From the NCBI GenBank assembly GCA_030998225.1, contig JAPYXD010000715.1, positions 1,426,001 through 1,490,000 of the forward strand: a stretch of 64,000 bases of DNA. The letters are read 5' to 3'. This DNA is from Diplolepis rosae (taxonomy: Eukaryota > Arthropoda > Insecta > Hymenoptera > Diplolepididae). Under the pieces are notes generated by a model, which worked only from the letters and a program-made list of their open reading frames with translations, was not told where the DNA came from and ran no database searches. Shown one piece after another: positions 1 through 12,010 of this stretch (the stretch's first letter is position 1; each line of letters begins with the position of its first letter). A program made the translations under genes and the position numbers.

Positions 1-253
1 TTTAAACAAAACTTCGAAATAATCTAACAAACTTCAACACTGAACTAAGATGATTGCTCAATGTTAAATAAAACTTCGAAATAATCAAACGAACTTCAAC
101 ACTGAACTAAAATGATTGCTCAATGTTGAATAAAACTTCAAAATAATCAAACAAACTTCAACACTGAACTAAAATGATTGTTGCTCAATGTTTAAATAAA
201 ACTTCGAAATAATCAAACAAACTTCAACACTAAACTAAAATGATTGCTCAATG

Positions 254-375
254 TTTTAATTACTTATATTACAATAAACGATAGACAACTTATACTGAAC
301 TAAATAAATTGCTGATTGTTTAATTAAACTTCGTAATAAACAACTCCAACACTGAACTAAGATGATTGCTCAATG
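254..375 (+). repeat. Divergent dimer 1 (122 bp)
   Basis: A 65-bp diverged monomer (TTTTAATTACTTATATTAC ... GATAGACAACTTATACTG ... AATTGCTGATTG) is followed by a 57-bp monomer with CGTAATAAACAACTCC. The ends still resemble the satellite (ACTGAACTAAA, ATTGCT), so this is an internal offshoot, not an insertion. The haplotype is TATATT, TAATAAAC, then AAACTTCG downstream, which is a recombinant combination. Confidence 0.9.
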
Positions 376-629
376 TTAAGTGAAACTTCGTAATAATCAG
401 ACAAGAAACAACACTGAACTAAAATGATTGCTCAATGTTTAAACAAAACTTCGAAATAATCTAACAAACTTCAACACTGAACTAAGATGATTGCTCAATG
501 TTTAAATAAAACTTCAAAATAATCAAACAAACTTCAACACTGAACTAAAATGATTGTTGCTCAATGTTTAAATAAAACTTCGAAATAATCAAACAAACTT
601 CAACACTAAACTAAAATGATTGCTCAATG
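254..629 (+). repeat. Short HOR copy, 376 bp (about 6 monomers)
   Basis: This interval runs from the first divergent dimer to the next and holds only about six monomers. The stretch before the first dimer resembles the stretch before the second, so this looks like a small tandem duplication, or the remnant of a longer HOR after a deletion. A matching 378-bp spacing occurs at 15,589-15,966. Confidence 0.8.
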
Positions 630-751
630 TTTTAATTACTTATATTACAATAAACGATAGACAACTTATACTGAACTAAATAAATTGCTGATTGTTTAAT
701 TAAACTTCGTAACAAACAACTCCAACACTGAACTAAGATGATTGCTCAATG
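630..751 (+). repeat. Divergent dimer 2
   Basis: Same 122-bp dimer. Variants are TATATT, TAACAAAC and AAACTTCG downstream. Confidence 0.9.
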
Positions 752-2141
752 TTAAGTGAAACTTCGTAATAATCAGACAAGAACCAACACTGAACTAAAA
801 TGATTGCTCAATGTTTAAACAAAACTTCGAAATAATCTAACAAATTTCAAAACTGAACTAAGATGATTGCTCAATGTTAAATAAAACTTCAAAATAATCA
901 AACAAACTTCAACACTGAACTAAAATGATTGTTGCTCAATGTTTAAATAAAACTTCGAAATAATCAAACAAACTTCAACACTGAACTAAAATGATTGCTC
1001 AATGTTAAATAAAACTTCGAAATAATCAAACGAACTTCAACAGTGAACTAAAATGATTGATCAATGTTTAAATAAAACTTCGAAATAATCAAACAATCTT
1101 CAACACTGAACTAAGATGATTGCTCAATGTTAAATAAAACTTCGTAATAATCAGACAAGAACCAACACTAAACTAGAATGATTGCTCAATGTTTAAACAA
1201 AACTTCGAAATAATCTAAAAACTTCAACACTGAACTAAGATGATTGCTCAATGTTCAGTGAAACTTCGTAATAATCAGACAAGAACCAACAATGAACTAA
1301 AATGATTGCTCAATGTTTAAACAAAACTTCGAAATAATCTATCAAATTTCAACACTGAACTAAGATGATTGCTCAATGTTAAATAAAACTTCAAAATAAT
1401 CAAACAAACTTCAACACTGAACTAAAATGATTGTTGCTCAATGTTTAAATAAAACTTCGAAATAATCAAACAAACTTCAACACTGAACTAAGATGATTGC
1501 TCAATGTTAAATAAAACTTCGTAATAATCAGACAAGAATCAACACTGAACTAAAATGAATGCTCAATGTTTAAACAAAACTTCGAAATAATCTAACAAAC
1601 CTCAACACTGAACTAAAATGATTGTTGCTCAATGTTAAATAAAACTTCGTAATAATCAGACAAGAACCAACACTGAACTAAAATGATTGCTCAATGTTTA
1701 AACAATACTTCGAAATAATCTAACAAACTTCAACACTGAACTAAGATGATTGCTCAATGTTTAAATAAAACTTCAAAATAATCAAACAAACCTCAACACT
1801 GAACTAAAATGATTGTTGCTCAATGTTTAAATAAAACTTCGTAATAATCAAACGAACTTCAACGCTAAACTAAGATGATTGCTCAATGTTTCTAAAACTT
1901 CGTAATAATCAGACAAGAACCAACACTGAACTAAAATGATTGCTCAATGTTTAAATAAAACTTCGAAATAATCAAACGAACTTCAACACTGAACTGAAAT
2001 GATTGCTCAATGTTTAAATAAAACTTCGAAATAATCAAACAAACTTCAACACTGAAATAAAATGATTGTTGATCAATGTTTAAATAAAACTTCGAAATAA
2101 TCAAACAAGCTTCAACACTAAACTAAAATGATTGCTCAATG
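630..2141 (+). repeat. HOR copy, 1512 bp
   Basis: One dimer-to-dimer unit, about two monomers shorter than the 1632-1642-bp copies that follow. It carries the same ordered markers: GTGAACTAAAATG, the CTAAACTAG monomer, TTAAGTGAAAC, CAACAATGAAC, CTATCAAATTTC, AATGAATGCTC and the TTTCTAAAAC short monomer. The length difference suggests loss of about one base dimer. Confidence 0.8.
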
Positions 2142-2263
2142 TTTTAATTACTTATATTACAATAAACGATAGACAACTTATACTGAACTAAATAAATTGC
2201 TGATTGTTTAATTAAACTTCGTAACAAACAACTCCAACACTGAACTAAGATGATTGCTCAATG
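2142..2263 (+). repeat. Divergent dimer 3
   Basis: Same 122-bp dimer. Variants are TATATT, TAACAAAC and AAACTTCG downstream. The monomer before it reads CAAGCTTCAAC. Confidence 0.9.
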
Positions 2264-3773
2264 TTAAGTGAAACTTCGTAATAATCAGACATGAACCAAC
2301 ACTGAACTAAAATGATTGCTCAATGTTTAAACAAAACTTCGAAATAATCTAACAAATTTCAACACTGAACTAAGATGATTGCTCAATGTTAAATAAAACT
2401 TCAAAATAATCAAACAAACTTCAACACTGAACTAAATTGATTGCTCAATGTTGAAATAAAACTTCGAAATAGTCAAACAAACTTCAACACTGAACTAAAA
2501 TGATTGCTCAATGAAAAAAAACTTCGAAATAATCAAACGAACTTCAACAGTGAACTAAAATGATTGCTCAATGTTTAAATAAAACTTCGAAATAATCAAA
2601 CAATCTTCAACACTGAACTAAGATGATTGCTCAATGTTAAATAAAACTTCGTAATAATCAGACAAGAACCAACACTAAACTAGAATGATTGCTCAATGTT
2701 TAAACAAAACTTCGAAATAATCTAAAAACTTCAACACTGAACTAAGATGATTGCTCAATGTTAAGTGAAACTTCGTAATAATCAGACAAGAACCAACAAT
2801 GAACTAAAATGATTGCTCAATGTTTAAACAAAACTTCGAAATAATCTATCAAATTTCAACACTGAACTAAGATGATTGCTCAATGTTAAATAAAACTTCA
2901 AAATAATCAAACAAACTTCAACACTGAACTAAAATGATTGTTGCTCAATGTTTAAATAAAACTTCGAAATAATCAAACGAACTTCAACACTGAACTAAAA
3001 TGATTGCTCAATGTTGAATAAAACTTCGTAATAATCAGACAAGAAACAACACTGAACTAAAATGATTGCTCAATGTTTAAACAAAACTTCGAAATAATCT
3101 AACAAACCTCAACACTGAACTAAAATGATTGTTGCTCAATGTTAAATAAAACTTCGTAATAATCAGACAAGAAACAACACTGAACTAAAATGATTGCTCA
3201 ATGTTTAAACAAAACTTCGAAATAATCTAACAAACTTCAACACTGAACTAAGATGATTGCTCAATGTTTAAATAAAACTTCAAAATAATCAAACAAACCT
3301 CAACACTGAACTAAAATGATTGTTGCTCAATGTTTAAATAAAACTTCGTAATAATCAAACGAACTTCAACGCTAAACTACGATGATTGCTCAATGTTTCT
3401 AAAACTTCGTAATAATCAGACAAGAACCAACACTGAACTAGAATGATTGCTCAATGTTTAAACAAAACTTCGAAATAATCTAACAAACTTCAACACTGAA
3501 CTAAGATGATTGCTCAATGTTAAATAAAACTTCGTAATAATCAGACAAGAACCAACACTGAACTAAAATGATTGCTCAATGTTTAAATAAAACTTCGAAA
3601 TAATCAAACGAACTTCAACACTGAACTGAAATGATTGCTCAATGTTTAAATAAAACTTCGAAATAATCAAACAAACTTCAACACTGAAATAAAATGATTG
3701 TTGCTCAATGTTTAAATAAAACTTCGAAATAATCAAACAAACTTCAACACTAAACTAAAATGATTGCTCAATG
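2142..3773 (+). repeat. HOR copy, 1632 bp
   Basis: Complete dimer-to-dimer unit of about 26 monomers. It differs from neighbouring copies near 3,020-3,180, where AAGAAACAAC monomers replace AAGAACCAAC or AAGAATCAAC. It also has a small deletion at 2,514, where TTAAATAAAA has become a run of eight A bases. Confidence 0.85.
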
Positions 3774-3895
3774 TTTTAATTACTTATTTTACAATAAACG
3801 ATAGACAACTTATACTGAACTAAATAAATTGCTGATTGTTTAATTAAACTTCGTAATAAACAACTCCAACACTGAACTAAGATGATTGCTCAATG
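3774..3895 (+). repeat. Divergent dimer 4
   Basis: Same 122-bp dimer. Variants are TATTTT, TAATAAAC and AAACTCCG downstream. Confidence 0.9.
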
Positions 3896-5415
3896 TTAAG
3901 TGAAACTCCGTAATAATCAGACAAGAACCAACACTGAACTAAAATGATTCTTGCTCAATGTTTAAATAAAACTTCGAAACAATCAAACAAATTTCAACAC
4001 TGAACTAAGATGATTGCTCAATGTTAAATAAAACTTCAAAATAATCAAACAAACTTCAACACTGAACTAAAATGATTGTTGCTCAATGTTTAAATAAAAC
4101 TTCGAAATAATCAAACAAACTTCAACACTGAACTAAAATGATTGCTCAATGTTAAATAAAACTTCGAAATAATCAAACGAACTTCAACAGTGAACTAAAA
4201 TGATTGCTCAATGTTTAAATAAAACTTCGAAATAATCAAACAATCTTCAACACTGAACTAAGATGATTGCTCAATGTTAAATAAAACTTCGTAATAATCA
4301 GACAAGAACCAACACTAAACTAGAATGATTGCTCAATGTTTAAACAAAACTTCGAAATAATCTAAAAACTTCAACACTGAACTAAGATGATTGCTCAATG
4401 TTAAGTGAAACTTCGTAATAATCAGACAAGAACCAACAATGAACTAAAATGATTGCTCAATGTTTAAACAAAACTTCGAAATAATCTATCAAATTTCAAC
4501 ACTGAACTAAGATGATTGCTCAATGTTAAATAAAACTTCAAAATAATCAAACAAACTTCAACACTGAACTAAAATGATTGTTGCTCAATGTTTAAATAAA
4601 ACTTCGAAATAATCAAACAAACTTCAACACTGAACTAAGATGATTGCTCAATGTTAAATAAAACTTCGTAATAATCAGACAAGAATCAACACTGAACTAA
4701 AATGAATGCTCAATGTTTAAACAAAACTTCGAAATAATCTAACAAACCTCAACACTGAACTAAAATGATTGTTGCTCAATGTTAAATAAAACTTCGTAAT
4801 AATCAGACAAGAACCAACACTGAACTAAAATGATTGCTCAATGTTTAAACAATACTTCGAAATAATCTAACAAACTTCAACACTGAACTAAGATGATTGC
4901 TCAATGTTTAAATAAAACTTCAAAATAATCAAACAAACCTCAACACTGAACTAAAATGATTGTTGCTCAATGTTTAAATAAAACTTCGTAATAATCAAAC
5001 GAACTTCAACGCTAAACTAAGATGATTGCTCAATGTTTCTGAAACTTCGTAATAATCAGACAAGAACCAACACTGAACTAGAATGATTGCTCAATGTTTA
5101 AACAAAACTTCGAAATAATCTAACAAACTTCAACACTGAACTAAGATGATTGCTCAATGTTAAATAAAACTTCGTAATAATCAGACAAGAACTTCAACAC
5201 TGAACTAAAATGATTGCTCAATGTTTAAATAAAACTTCGAAATAATCAAACGAACTTCAACACTGAACTGAAATGATTGCTCAATGTTTAAATAAAACTT
5301 CGAAATAATCAAACAAACTTCAACACTGAAATAAAATGATTGTTGCTCAATGTTTAAATAAAACTTCGAAATAATCAAACAAACTTCAACACTAAACTAA
5401 AATGATTGCTCAATG
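3774..5415 (+). repeat. HOR copy, 1642 bp
   Basis: Complete unit of about 26 monomers with the standard marker order. One monomer near 5,183-5,200 reads GACAAGAACTTCAAC instead of GACAAGAACCAAC. It looks like a join of the two main subtypes and is 2 bp longer than usual. Confidence 0.85.
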
Positions 5416-5537
5416 TTTTAATTACTTATATTACAATAAACTATAGACAACTTATACTGAACTAAATAAATTGCTGATTGTTTAATTAAACTTCGTAATA
5501 AACAACTCCAACACTGAACTAAGATGATTGCTCAATG
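5416..5537 (+). repeat. Divergent dimer 5
   Basis: Same 122-bp dimer. Variants are TATATT, TAATAAAC and AAACTCCG downstream. A private change turns CGATAGAC into CTATAGAC. Confidence 0.9.
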
Positions 5538-5982
5538 TTAAGTGAAACTCCGTAATAATCAGACAAGAACCAACACTGAACTAAAATGATTGCTCAATGT
5601 TTAAACAAAACTTCGAAATAATCTAACAAATTTCAACACTGAACTAAGATGATTGCACAATGTTACATAAAACTTCAAAATAATCAAACAAACTTCAACA
5701 CTGAACTAAAATGATTGTTGCTCAATGTTTAAATAAAACTTCAAAATAATCAAACAAACTTCAACACTGATCTAAAATGATTGCTCAATGCTTCAACAAA
5801 ACTTCGATATAATCAAACGAACTTCAACACTGAACTGAAATGATTGCTCAATGTTTAAATAAAACTTCGAAATAATCAAACAAACTTCAACACTGAAATA
5901 AAATGATTGTTGCTCAATGTTTAAATAAAACTTCGAAATAATCAAACAAACTTCAACACTAAACTAAAATGATTGCTCAATG
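5416..5982 (+). repeat. Nine-monomer HOR extension, 567 bp
   Basis: A short dimer-to-dimer interval of about nine monomers. With the following 1637-bp unit it makes a composite of about 2.2 kb. An equivalent 569-bp piece lies at 7620-8188, so the short-plus-long pair was itself copied once as a unit. Confidence 0.8.
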
Positions 5983-6104
5983 TTTTAATTACTTATATTA
6001 CAATAAACGATAGACAACTTATACTGAACTAAATAAATTGCTGATTGTTTAATTAAACTTCGTAACAAACAACTCCAACACTGAACTAAGATGATTGCTC
6101 AATG
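5983..6104 (+). repeat. Divergent dimer 6
   Basis: Same 122-bp dimer. Variants are TATATT, TAACAAAC and AAACTCCG downstream. This is the only copy with TAACAAAC joined to AAACTCCG. Confidence 0.9.
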
Positions 6105-7619
6105 TTAAGTGAAACTCCGTAATAATCAGACAAGAACCAACACTGAACTAAAATGATTCTTGCTCAATGTTTAAATAAAACTTCGAAACAATCAAACAAA
6201 CTTCAACACTGAACTAAAATGATTGCTCAATGTTAAATAAAACTTCAAAATAATCAAACAAACTTCAACACTGAACTAAATTGATTGTTGCTCAATGTTT
6301 AAATAAACTTCAAAATAATTATACAAACTTCAACACTGAACTAAAATGATTGCTCAATGTTAAATAAAACTTCGAAATAATCAAACGAACTTCAACAGTG
6401 AACTAAAATGATTGCTCAATGTTTAAATAAAACTTCGAAATAATCAAACAATCTTCAACACTGAACTAAGATGATTGCTCAATGTTAAATAAAACTTCGT
6501 AATAATCAGACAAGAACCAACACTAAACTAGAATGATTGCTCAATGTTTAAACAAAACTTCGAAATAATCTAACAAACTTCAACACTGAACTAAGATGAT
6601 TGCTCAATGTTAAGTGAAACTTCGTAATAATCAGACAAGAACCAACAATGAACTAAAATGATTGCTCAATGTTTAAACAAAACTTCGAAATAATCTATCA
6701 AATTTCAACACTGAACTAAGATGATTGCTCAATGGTTAAGTAAAACTTCAAAATCATCAAACAAACTTCAACACTGAACTAAAATGATTGTTGCTCAATG
6801 TTTAAATAAAACTTCGAAATAATCAAACAAACTTCAACACTGAACTAAGATGATTGCTCAATGTTAAATAAAACTTCGTAATAATCAGACAAGAATCAAC
6901 ACTGAACTAAAATGAATGCTCAATGTTTAAACAAAACTTCGAAATAATCTAACAAACCTCAACACTGAACTAAAATGATTGTTGCTCAATGTTAAATAAA
7001 ACTTCGTAATAATCAGACAAGAACCAACACTGAACTAAAATGATTGCTCAATGTTTAAACAAAACTTCGAAATAATCTAACAAACTTCAACACTGAACTA
7101 AGATGATTGCTCAATGTTTAAATAAAACTTCAAAATAATCAAACAAACCTCAACACTGAACTAAAATGATTGCTCAATGTTAAATAAAACTTCGCAATAA
7201 TCAAACGAACTTCAACGCTAAACTAAGATGATTGCTCAATGTTTCTGAAACTTCGTAATAATCAGACAAGAACCAACACTGAACTAGAATGATTGCTCAA
7301 TGTTTAAACAAAACTTCGAAATAATCTAACAAACTTCAACACTGAACTAAGATGATTGCTCAATGTTAAATAAAACTTCGTAATAATCAGACAAGAACCA
7401 ACACTGAACTAAAATGATTGCTCAATGTTTAAATAAAACTTCGAAATAATCAAACGAACTTCAACACTGAACTGAAATGATTGCTCAATGTTTAAATAAA
7501 ACTTCGAAATAATCAAACAAACTTCAACACTGAAATAAAATGATTGTTGCTCAATGTTTAAATAAAACTTCGAAATAATCAAACAAACTTCAACACTAAA
7601 CTAAAATGATTGCTCAATG
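5983..7619 (+). repeat. HOR copy, 1637 bp
   Basis: Complete unit with the standard marker order, including CAACAATGAAC at 6647. It carries an early example of the CGCAATAATC subtype near 7,193, a subtype that becomes abundant only after about 21 kb. Private changes near 6,734 (ATGGTTAAG, ATCATC) mark this copy. Confidence 0.85.
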
Positions 7620-7741
7620 TTTTAATTACTTATATTACAATAAACGATAGACAACTTATACTGAACTAAATAAATTGCTGATTGTTTAATTAAACTTCGT
7701 AATAAACAACTCCAACACTGAACTAAGATGATTGCTCAATG
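7620..7741 (+). repeat. Divergent dimer 7
   Basis: Same 122-bp dimer. Variants are TATATT, TAATAAAC and AAACTCCG downstream. Confidence 0.9.
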
Positions 7742-8188
7742 TTAAGTGAAACTCCGTAATAATCAGACAAGAACCAACACTGAACTAAAATGATTCTTGC
7801 TCAATGTTTAAACAAAACTTCGAAATAATCTAACAAATTTCATCACTGAACTAAGATGATTGCTCAATGTTAAATAAAACTTCAAAATAATCAAACAAAC
7901 TTCAACACTGAACTAAAATGATTGTTGCTCAATGTTTAAATAAAACTTCAAAATAATCATACAAACTTCAACACTGAAATAAATGATTGCTCAATGTTAA
8001 ATAAAACTTCGAAAATAATCAAACAAACTTCAACACTGAACTGAAATGATTGCTCAATGTTTAAATAAAACTTCGAAATAATCAAACAAACTTCAACACT
8101 GAAATAAAATGATTGTTGCTCAATGTTTAAATAAAACTTCGAAATAATCAAACAAACTTCAACACTAAACTAAAATGATTGCTCAATG
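7620..8188 (+). repeat. Nine-monomer HOR extension, 569 bp
   Basis: Partner of the 567-bp interval at 5416-5982. It differs mainly at 7,957-8,050, where one-base changes shift monomer lengths. Those changes happen to open the longest reading frame of the window on the minus strand; that frame is satellite read-through, not a gene. Confidence 0.8.
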
Positions 8189-8310
8189 TTTTAATTACTT
8201 ATTTTACAATAAACGATAGACAACTTATACTGAACTAAATAAATTGCTGATTGTTTAATTAAACTTCGTAATAAACAACTCCAACACTGAACTAAGATGA
8301 TTGCTCAATG
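8189..8310 (+). repeat. Divergent dimer 8
   Basis: Same 122-bp dimer. Variants are TATTTT, TAATAAAC and AAACTTCG downstream, a recombinant combination like dimer 1. Confidence 0.9.
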
Positions 8311-9822
8311 TTAAGTGAAACTTCGTAATAATCAGACAAGAACCAACACTGAACTAAAATGATTGCTCAATGTTTAAACAAAACTTCGAAATAATCTAAC
8401 AAATTTCAACACTGAACTAAGATGATTGCTCAATGTTAAATAAAACTTCAAAATAATCAAACAAACTTCAACACTGAACTAAAATGATTGTTGCTCAATG
8501 TTTAAATAAAACATCGAAATAATCAAACAAACTTCAACACTGAACTAAAATGATTGCTCAATGTTGAAATAAAACTTCGAAATAATCAAACGAACTTCAA
8601 CAGTGAACTAAAATGATTGCTCAATGTTTAAATAAAACTTCGAAATAATCAAACAATCTTCAACACTGAACTAAGATGATTGCTCAATGTTAAATAAAAC
8701 TTCGTAATAATCAGACAAGAACCAACACTAAACTAGAATGATTGCTCAATGTTTAAACAAAACTTCGAAATAATCTAAAAACTTCAACACTGAACTAAGA
8801 TGATTGCTCAATGTTAAGTGAAACTTCGTAATAATCAGACAAGAACCAACAATGAACTAAAATGATTGCTCAATGTTTAAACAAAACTTCGAAATAATCT
8901 ATCAAATTTCAACACTGAACTAAGATGATTGCTCAATGTTAAATAAAACTTCAAAATAATCAAACAAACTTCAACACTGAACTAAAATGATTGTTGCTCA
9001 ATGTTTAAATAAAACTTCGAAATAATCAAACAAACTTCAACACTGAACTAAGATGATTGCTCAATGTTAAATAAAACTTCGTAATAATCAGACAAGAATC
9101 AACACTGAACTAAAATGAATGCTCAATGTTTAAACAAAACTTCGAAATAATCTAACAAACCTCAACACTGAACTAAAATGATTGTTGCTCAATGTTAAAT
9201 AAAACTTCGTAATAATCAGACAAGAACCAACACTGAACTAAAATGATTGCTCAATGTTTAAACAATACTTCGAAATAATCTAACAAACTTCAACACTGAA
9301 CTAAGATGATTGCTCAATGTTTAAATAAAACTTCAAAATAATCAAACAAACCTCAACACTGAACTAAAATGATTGCTCAATGTTAAATAAAACTTCGCAA
9401 TAATCAAACGAACTTCAACGCTGAACTAAGATGATTGCTCAATGTTTCTGAAACTTCGTAATAATCAGACAAGAACCAACACTGAACTAGAATGATTGCT
9501 CAATGTTTAAACAAAACTTCGAAATAATCTAACAAACTTCAACACTGAACTAAGATGATTGCTCAATGTTAAATAAAACTTCGTAATAATCAGACAAGAA
9601 CCAACACTGAACTAAAATGATTGCTCAATGTTTAAATAAAACTTCGAAATAATCAAACGAACTTCAACACTGAACTGAAATGATTGCTCAATGTTTAAAT
9701 AAAACTTCGAAATAATCAAACAAACTTCAACACTGAAATAAAATGATTGTTGCTCAATGTTTAAATAAAACTTCGAAATAATCAAACAAACTTCAACACT
9801 AAACTAAAATGATTGCTCAATG
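8189..9822 (+). repeat. HOR copy, 1634 bp
   Basis: Complete unit of about 26 monomers, almost the same as the 2142-3773 and 3774-5415 units. A CGCAATAATC monomer near 9,397 corresponds to the one at 7,193. Both copies share the shortened GATTGCTCAATG in the preceding monomer, so they derive from one edited ancestor. Confidence 0.85.
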
Positions 9823-9944
9823 TTTTAATTACTTATTTTACAATAAACGATAGACAACTTATACTGAACTAAATAAATTGCTGATTGTTTAATTAAACTT
9901 CGTAATAAACAACTCCAACACTGAACTAAGATGATTGCTCAATG
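9823..9944 (+). repeat. Divergent dimer 9
   Basis: Same 122-bp dimer. Variants are TATTTT, TAATAAAC and AAACTCCG downstream. Confidence 0.9.
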
Positions 9945-10509
9945 TTAAGTGAAACTCCGTAATAATCAGACAAGAACCAACACTGAACTAAAATGATTCT
10001 TGCTCAATGTTTAAACAAAACTTCGAAATAATCTAACAAATTTCAACACTGAACTAAGATGATTGCTCAATGTTAAATAAAACTTCAAAATAATCAAACA
10101 AACTTCAACACTGAACTAAAATGATTGTTGCTCAATGTTTAAATAAAACATCGAAATAATCAAACAAACTTCAACACTGAACTAAAATGATTGCTCAATG
10201 TTGAAATAAAACTTCGAAATAATCAAACGAACTTCAACAGTGAACTAAAATGATTGCTCAATGTTTAAATAAAACTTCGAAATAATCAAACAATCTTCAA
10301 CACTGAACTAAGATGATTGCTCAATGTTAAATAAAACTTCGTAATAATCAGACAAGAACCAACACTAAACTAGAATGATTGCTCAATGTTTAAACAAAAC
10401 TTCGAAATAATCTAAAAACTTCAACACTGAACTAAGATGATTGCTCAATGTTAAGTGAAACTTCGTAATAATCAGACAAGAACCAACAATGAACTAAAAT
10501 GATTGCTCA

Positions 10510-11015
10510 ATGTTTAAACAAAACTTCGAAATAATCTATCAAATTTCAACACTGAACTAAGATGATTGCTCAATGTTAAATAAAACTTCAAAATAATCAA
10601 ACAAACTTCAACACTGAACTAAAATGATTGTTGCTCAATGTTTAAATAAAACTTCGAAATAATCAAACAAACTTCAACACTGAACTAAGATGATTGCTCA
10701 ATGTTAAATAAAACTTCGTAATAATCAGACAAGAATCAACACTGAACTAAAATGAATGCTCAATGTTTAAACAAAACTTCGAAATAATCTATCAAATTTC
10801 AACACTGAACTAAGATGATTGCTCAATGTTAAATAAAACTTCAAAATAATCAAACAAACTTCAACACTGAACTAAAATGATTGTTGCTCAATGTTTAAAT
10901 AAAACTTCGAAATAATCAAACAAACTTCAACACTGAACTAAGATGATTGCTCAATGTTAAATAAAACTTCGTAATAATCAGACAAGAATCAACACTGAAC
11001 TAAAATGAATGCTCA
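10510..11015 (+). repeat. 253-bp four-monomer tandem duplication
   Basis: The monomer with CTATCAAATTTC recurs at 10,536 and 10,789, 253 bp apart. It is followed both times by the TTG-containing monomer, a CGAAATAATCAAAC monomer and an AAGAATC/AATGAATG monomer. All other HOR copies in region A carry this four-monomer set once per unit, so the duplication is private to this copy and young. Confidence 0.85.
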
Positions 11016-11310
11016 ATGTTTAAACAAAACTTCGAAATAATCTAACAAACCTCAACACTGAACTAAAATGATTGTTGCTCAATGTTAAATAAAACTTCGT
11101 AATAATCAGACAAGAACCAACACTGAACTAGAATGATTGCTCAGTGTTTAAAAAAAACTTCTAAATAATCAAACAAACTTCAACACTGAACTAAGATGAT
11201 TGCTCAATGTTAAATAAAACTTCGTAATAATCAGACAAGAACCAACACTAAACTAGAATGATTGCTCAATGTTTAAATAAAACTTCAAAATAATGAAACA
11301 AAATTCAACA

Positions 11311-11627
11311 CTGAACTAAGATGATTCCTCTATGTTAAATAAAACTTCGTAATAATCAGACAAAAACAACACTGAACTAAAATGATTGCTCAATGTTAAA
11401 TAAAACTTCGTAATAATCAGACAAAACCAACACTGAACTAAAATGATTGTTGCTCAATGCTTAAATAAAACTTGGAAATAAACTTCAACACTGAACTAAG
11501 ATGATTCCTCTATGTTAAATAAAACTTCGTAATAATCAGACAAAAACAACACTGAACTAAAATGATTGCTCAATGTTAAATAAAACTTCGTAATAATCAG
11601 ACAAAACCAACACTGAACTAAAATGAT
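11311..11627 (+). repeat. 180-bp trimer tandem duplication
   Basis: The run from CTGAACTAAG with ATTCCTCTATG through the two 61-bp monomers occurs at 11,311 and again at 11,491, exactly 180 bp later. The monomer at the join reads CTTGGAAATAAACTTC, about 8 bp shorter than a normal copy, so the duplication carries its own recombinant junction. Confidence 0.8.
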
Positions 11628-11888
11628 TTCTCAATGTTAAATAAAACTTCAAAATAATCAAACAAACTTCAAAACTGAACTAAAATGATTGCTCAATGTT
11701 TAAATAAACTTCAAAATAATCAAACAAACTTCAACACTGAACTAAGATGATTTCTCAATGTTTAAACAATACTTCAAAATAATCAAACAAACTTCAACAC
11801 TGAACTAAATTGATTGTTGCTCAATGTTTAAATAAACTTCAAACTAATCAAACAAACTTCAACACTGAACTAAAATGATTGCTCAATG

Positions 11889-12010
11889 TTTTAATTACTT
11901 ATTTTACAATAAACGATAGACAACTTATACTGAACTAAATAAATTGCTGATTGTTTAATTAAACTTCGTAATAAACAACTCCAACACTGAACTAAGATGA
12001 TTGCTCAATG
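11889..12010 (+). repeat. Divergent dimer 10
   Basis: Same 122-bp dimer. Variants are TATTTT, TAATAAAC and AAACTCCG downstream. Its left neighbour differs from that of all other copies: CTTCAAACTAATC and CTGAACTAAAATG replace CTTCGAAATAATC and CTAAACTAAAATG. This marks a breakpoint just before the dimer. Confidence 0.9.

Larger units (their letters stand above)
1..11130 (+). repeat. Region A: regular 1.64-kb / 2.2-kb HOR zone
   Basis: Ten divergent dimers lie between 254 and 12,010, nine of them within this zone. Successive starts are 376, 1512, 1632, 1642, 567, 1637, 569 and 1634 bp apart. A second marker, a monomer reading CAACAATGAAC, confirms the register: it occurs at 1291, 2798, 4438, 6647, 8851, 10,498, 12,555 and 16,628. 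Those spacings are about 1.51, 1.64, 2.21, 2.20, 1.65, 2.06 and 4.07 kb. The HOR is therefore about 26 monomers, with an optional nine-monomer extension. Copies look near-identical by eye, with mostly single-base differences and monomer-sized indels. This is the usual signature of recent unequal exchange. Confidence 0.9.
9823..11888 (+). repeat. Disrupted HOR copy, 2066 bp
   Basis: It begins as a normal unit. It then contains a 253-bp four-monomer duplication (10,510-11,015), and after about 11,130 it leaves the standard order for 61-bp monomers and CTTCAAAATAATC copies. This is where the regular region ends and the mixed zone begins. Confidence 0.75.

Noticed and set aside
254..375. Divergent dimer as an inserted mobile element
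   Set aside because: It has no terminal repeats or target-site duplication, its ends align with satellite motifs, and it always lies in the same HOR context. It is a diverged pair of monomers.
7957..8151. A 64-codon open frame on the minus strand, with a threefold repeated FYLNIEQ-like pattern
   Set aside because: It is read-through of three satellite monomers whose local lengths keep one frame open. The repeated residues are just the repeated DNA. No ribosome-binding context, domain or conservation beyond the satellite supports a gene.
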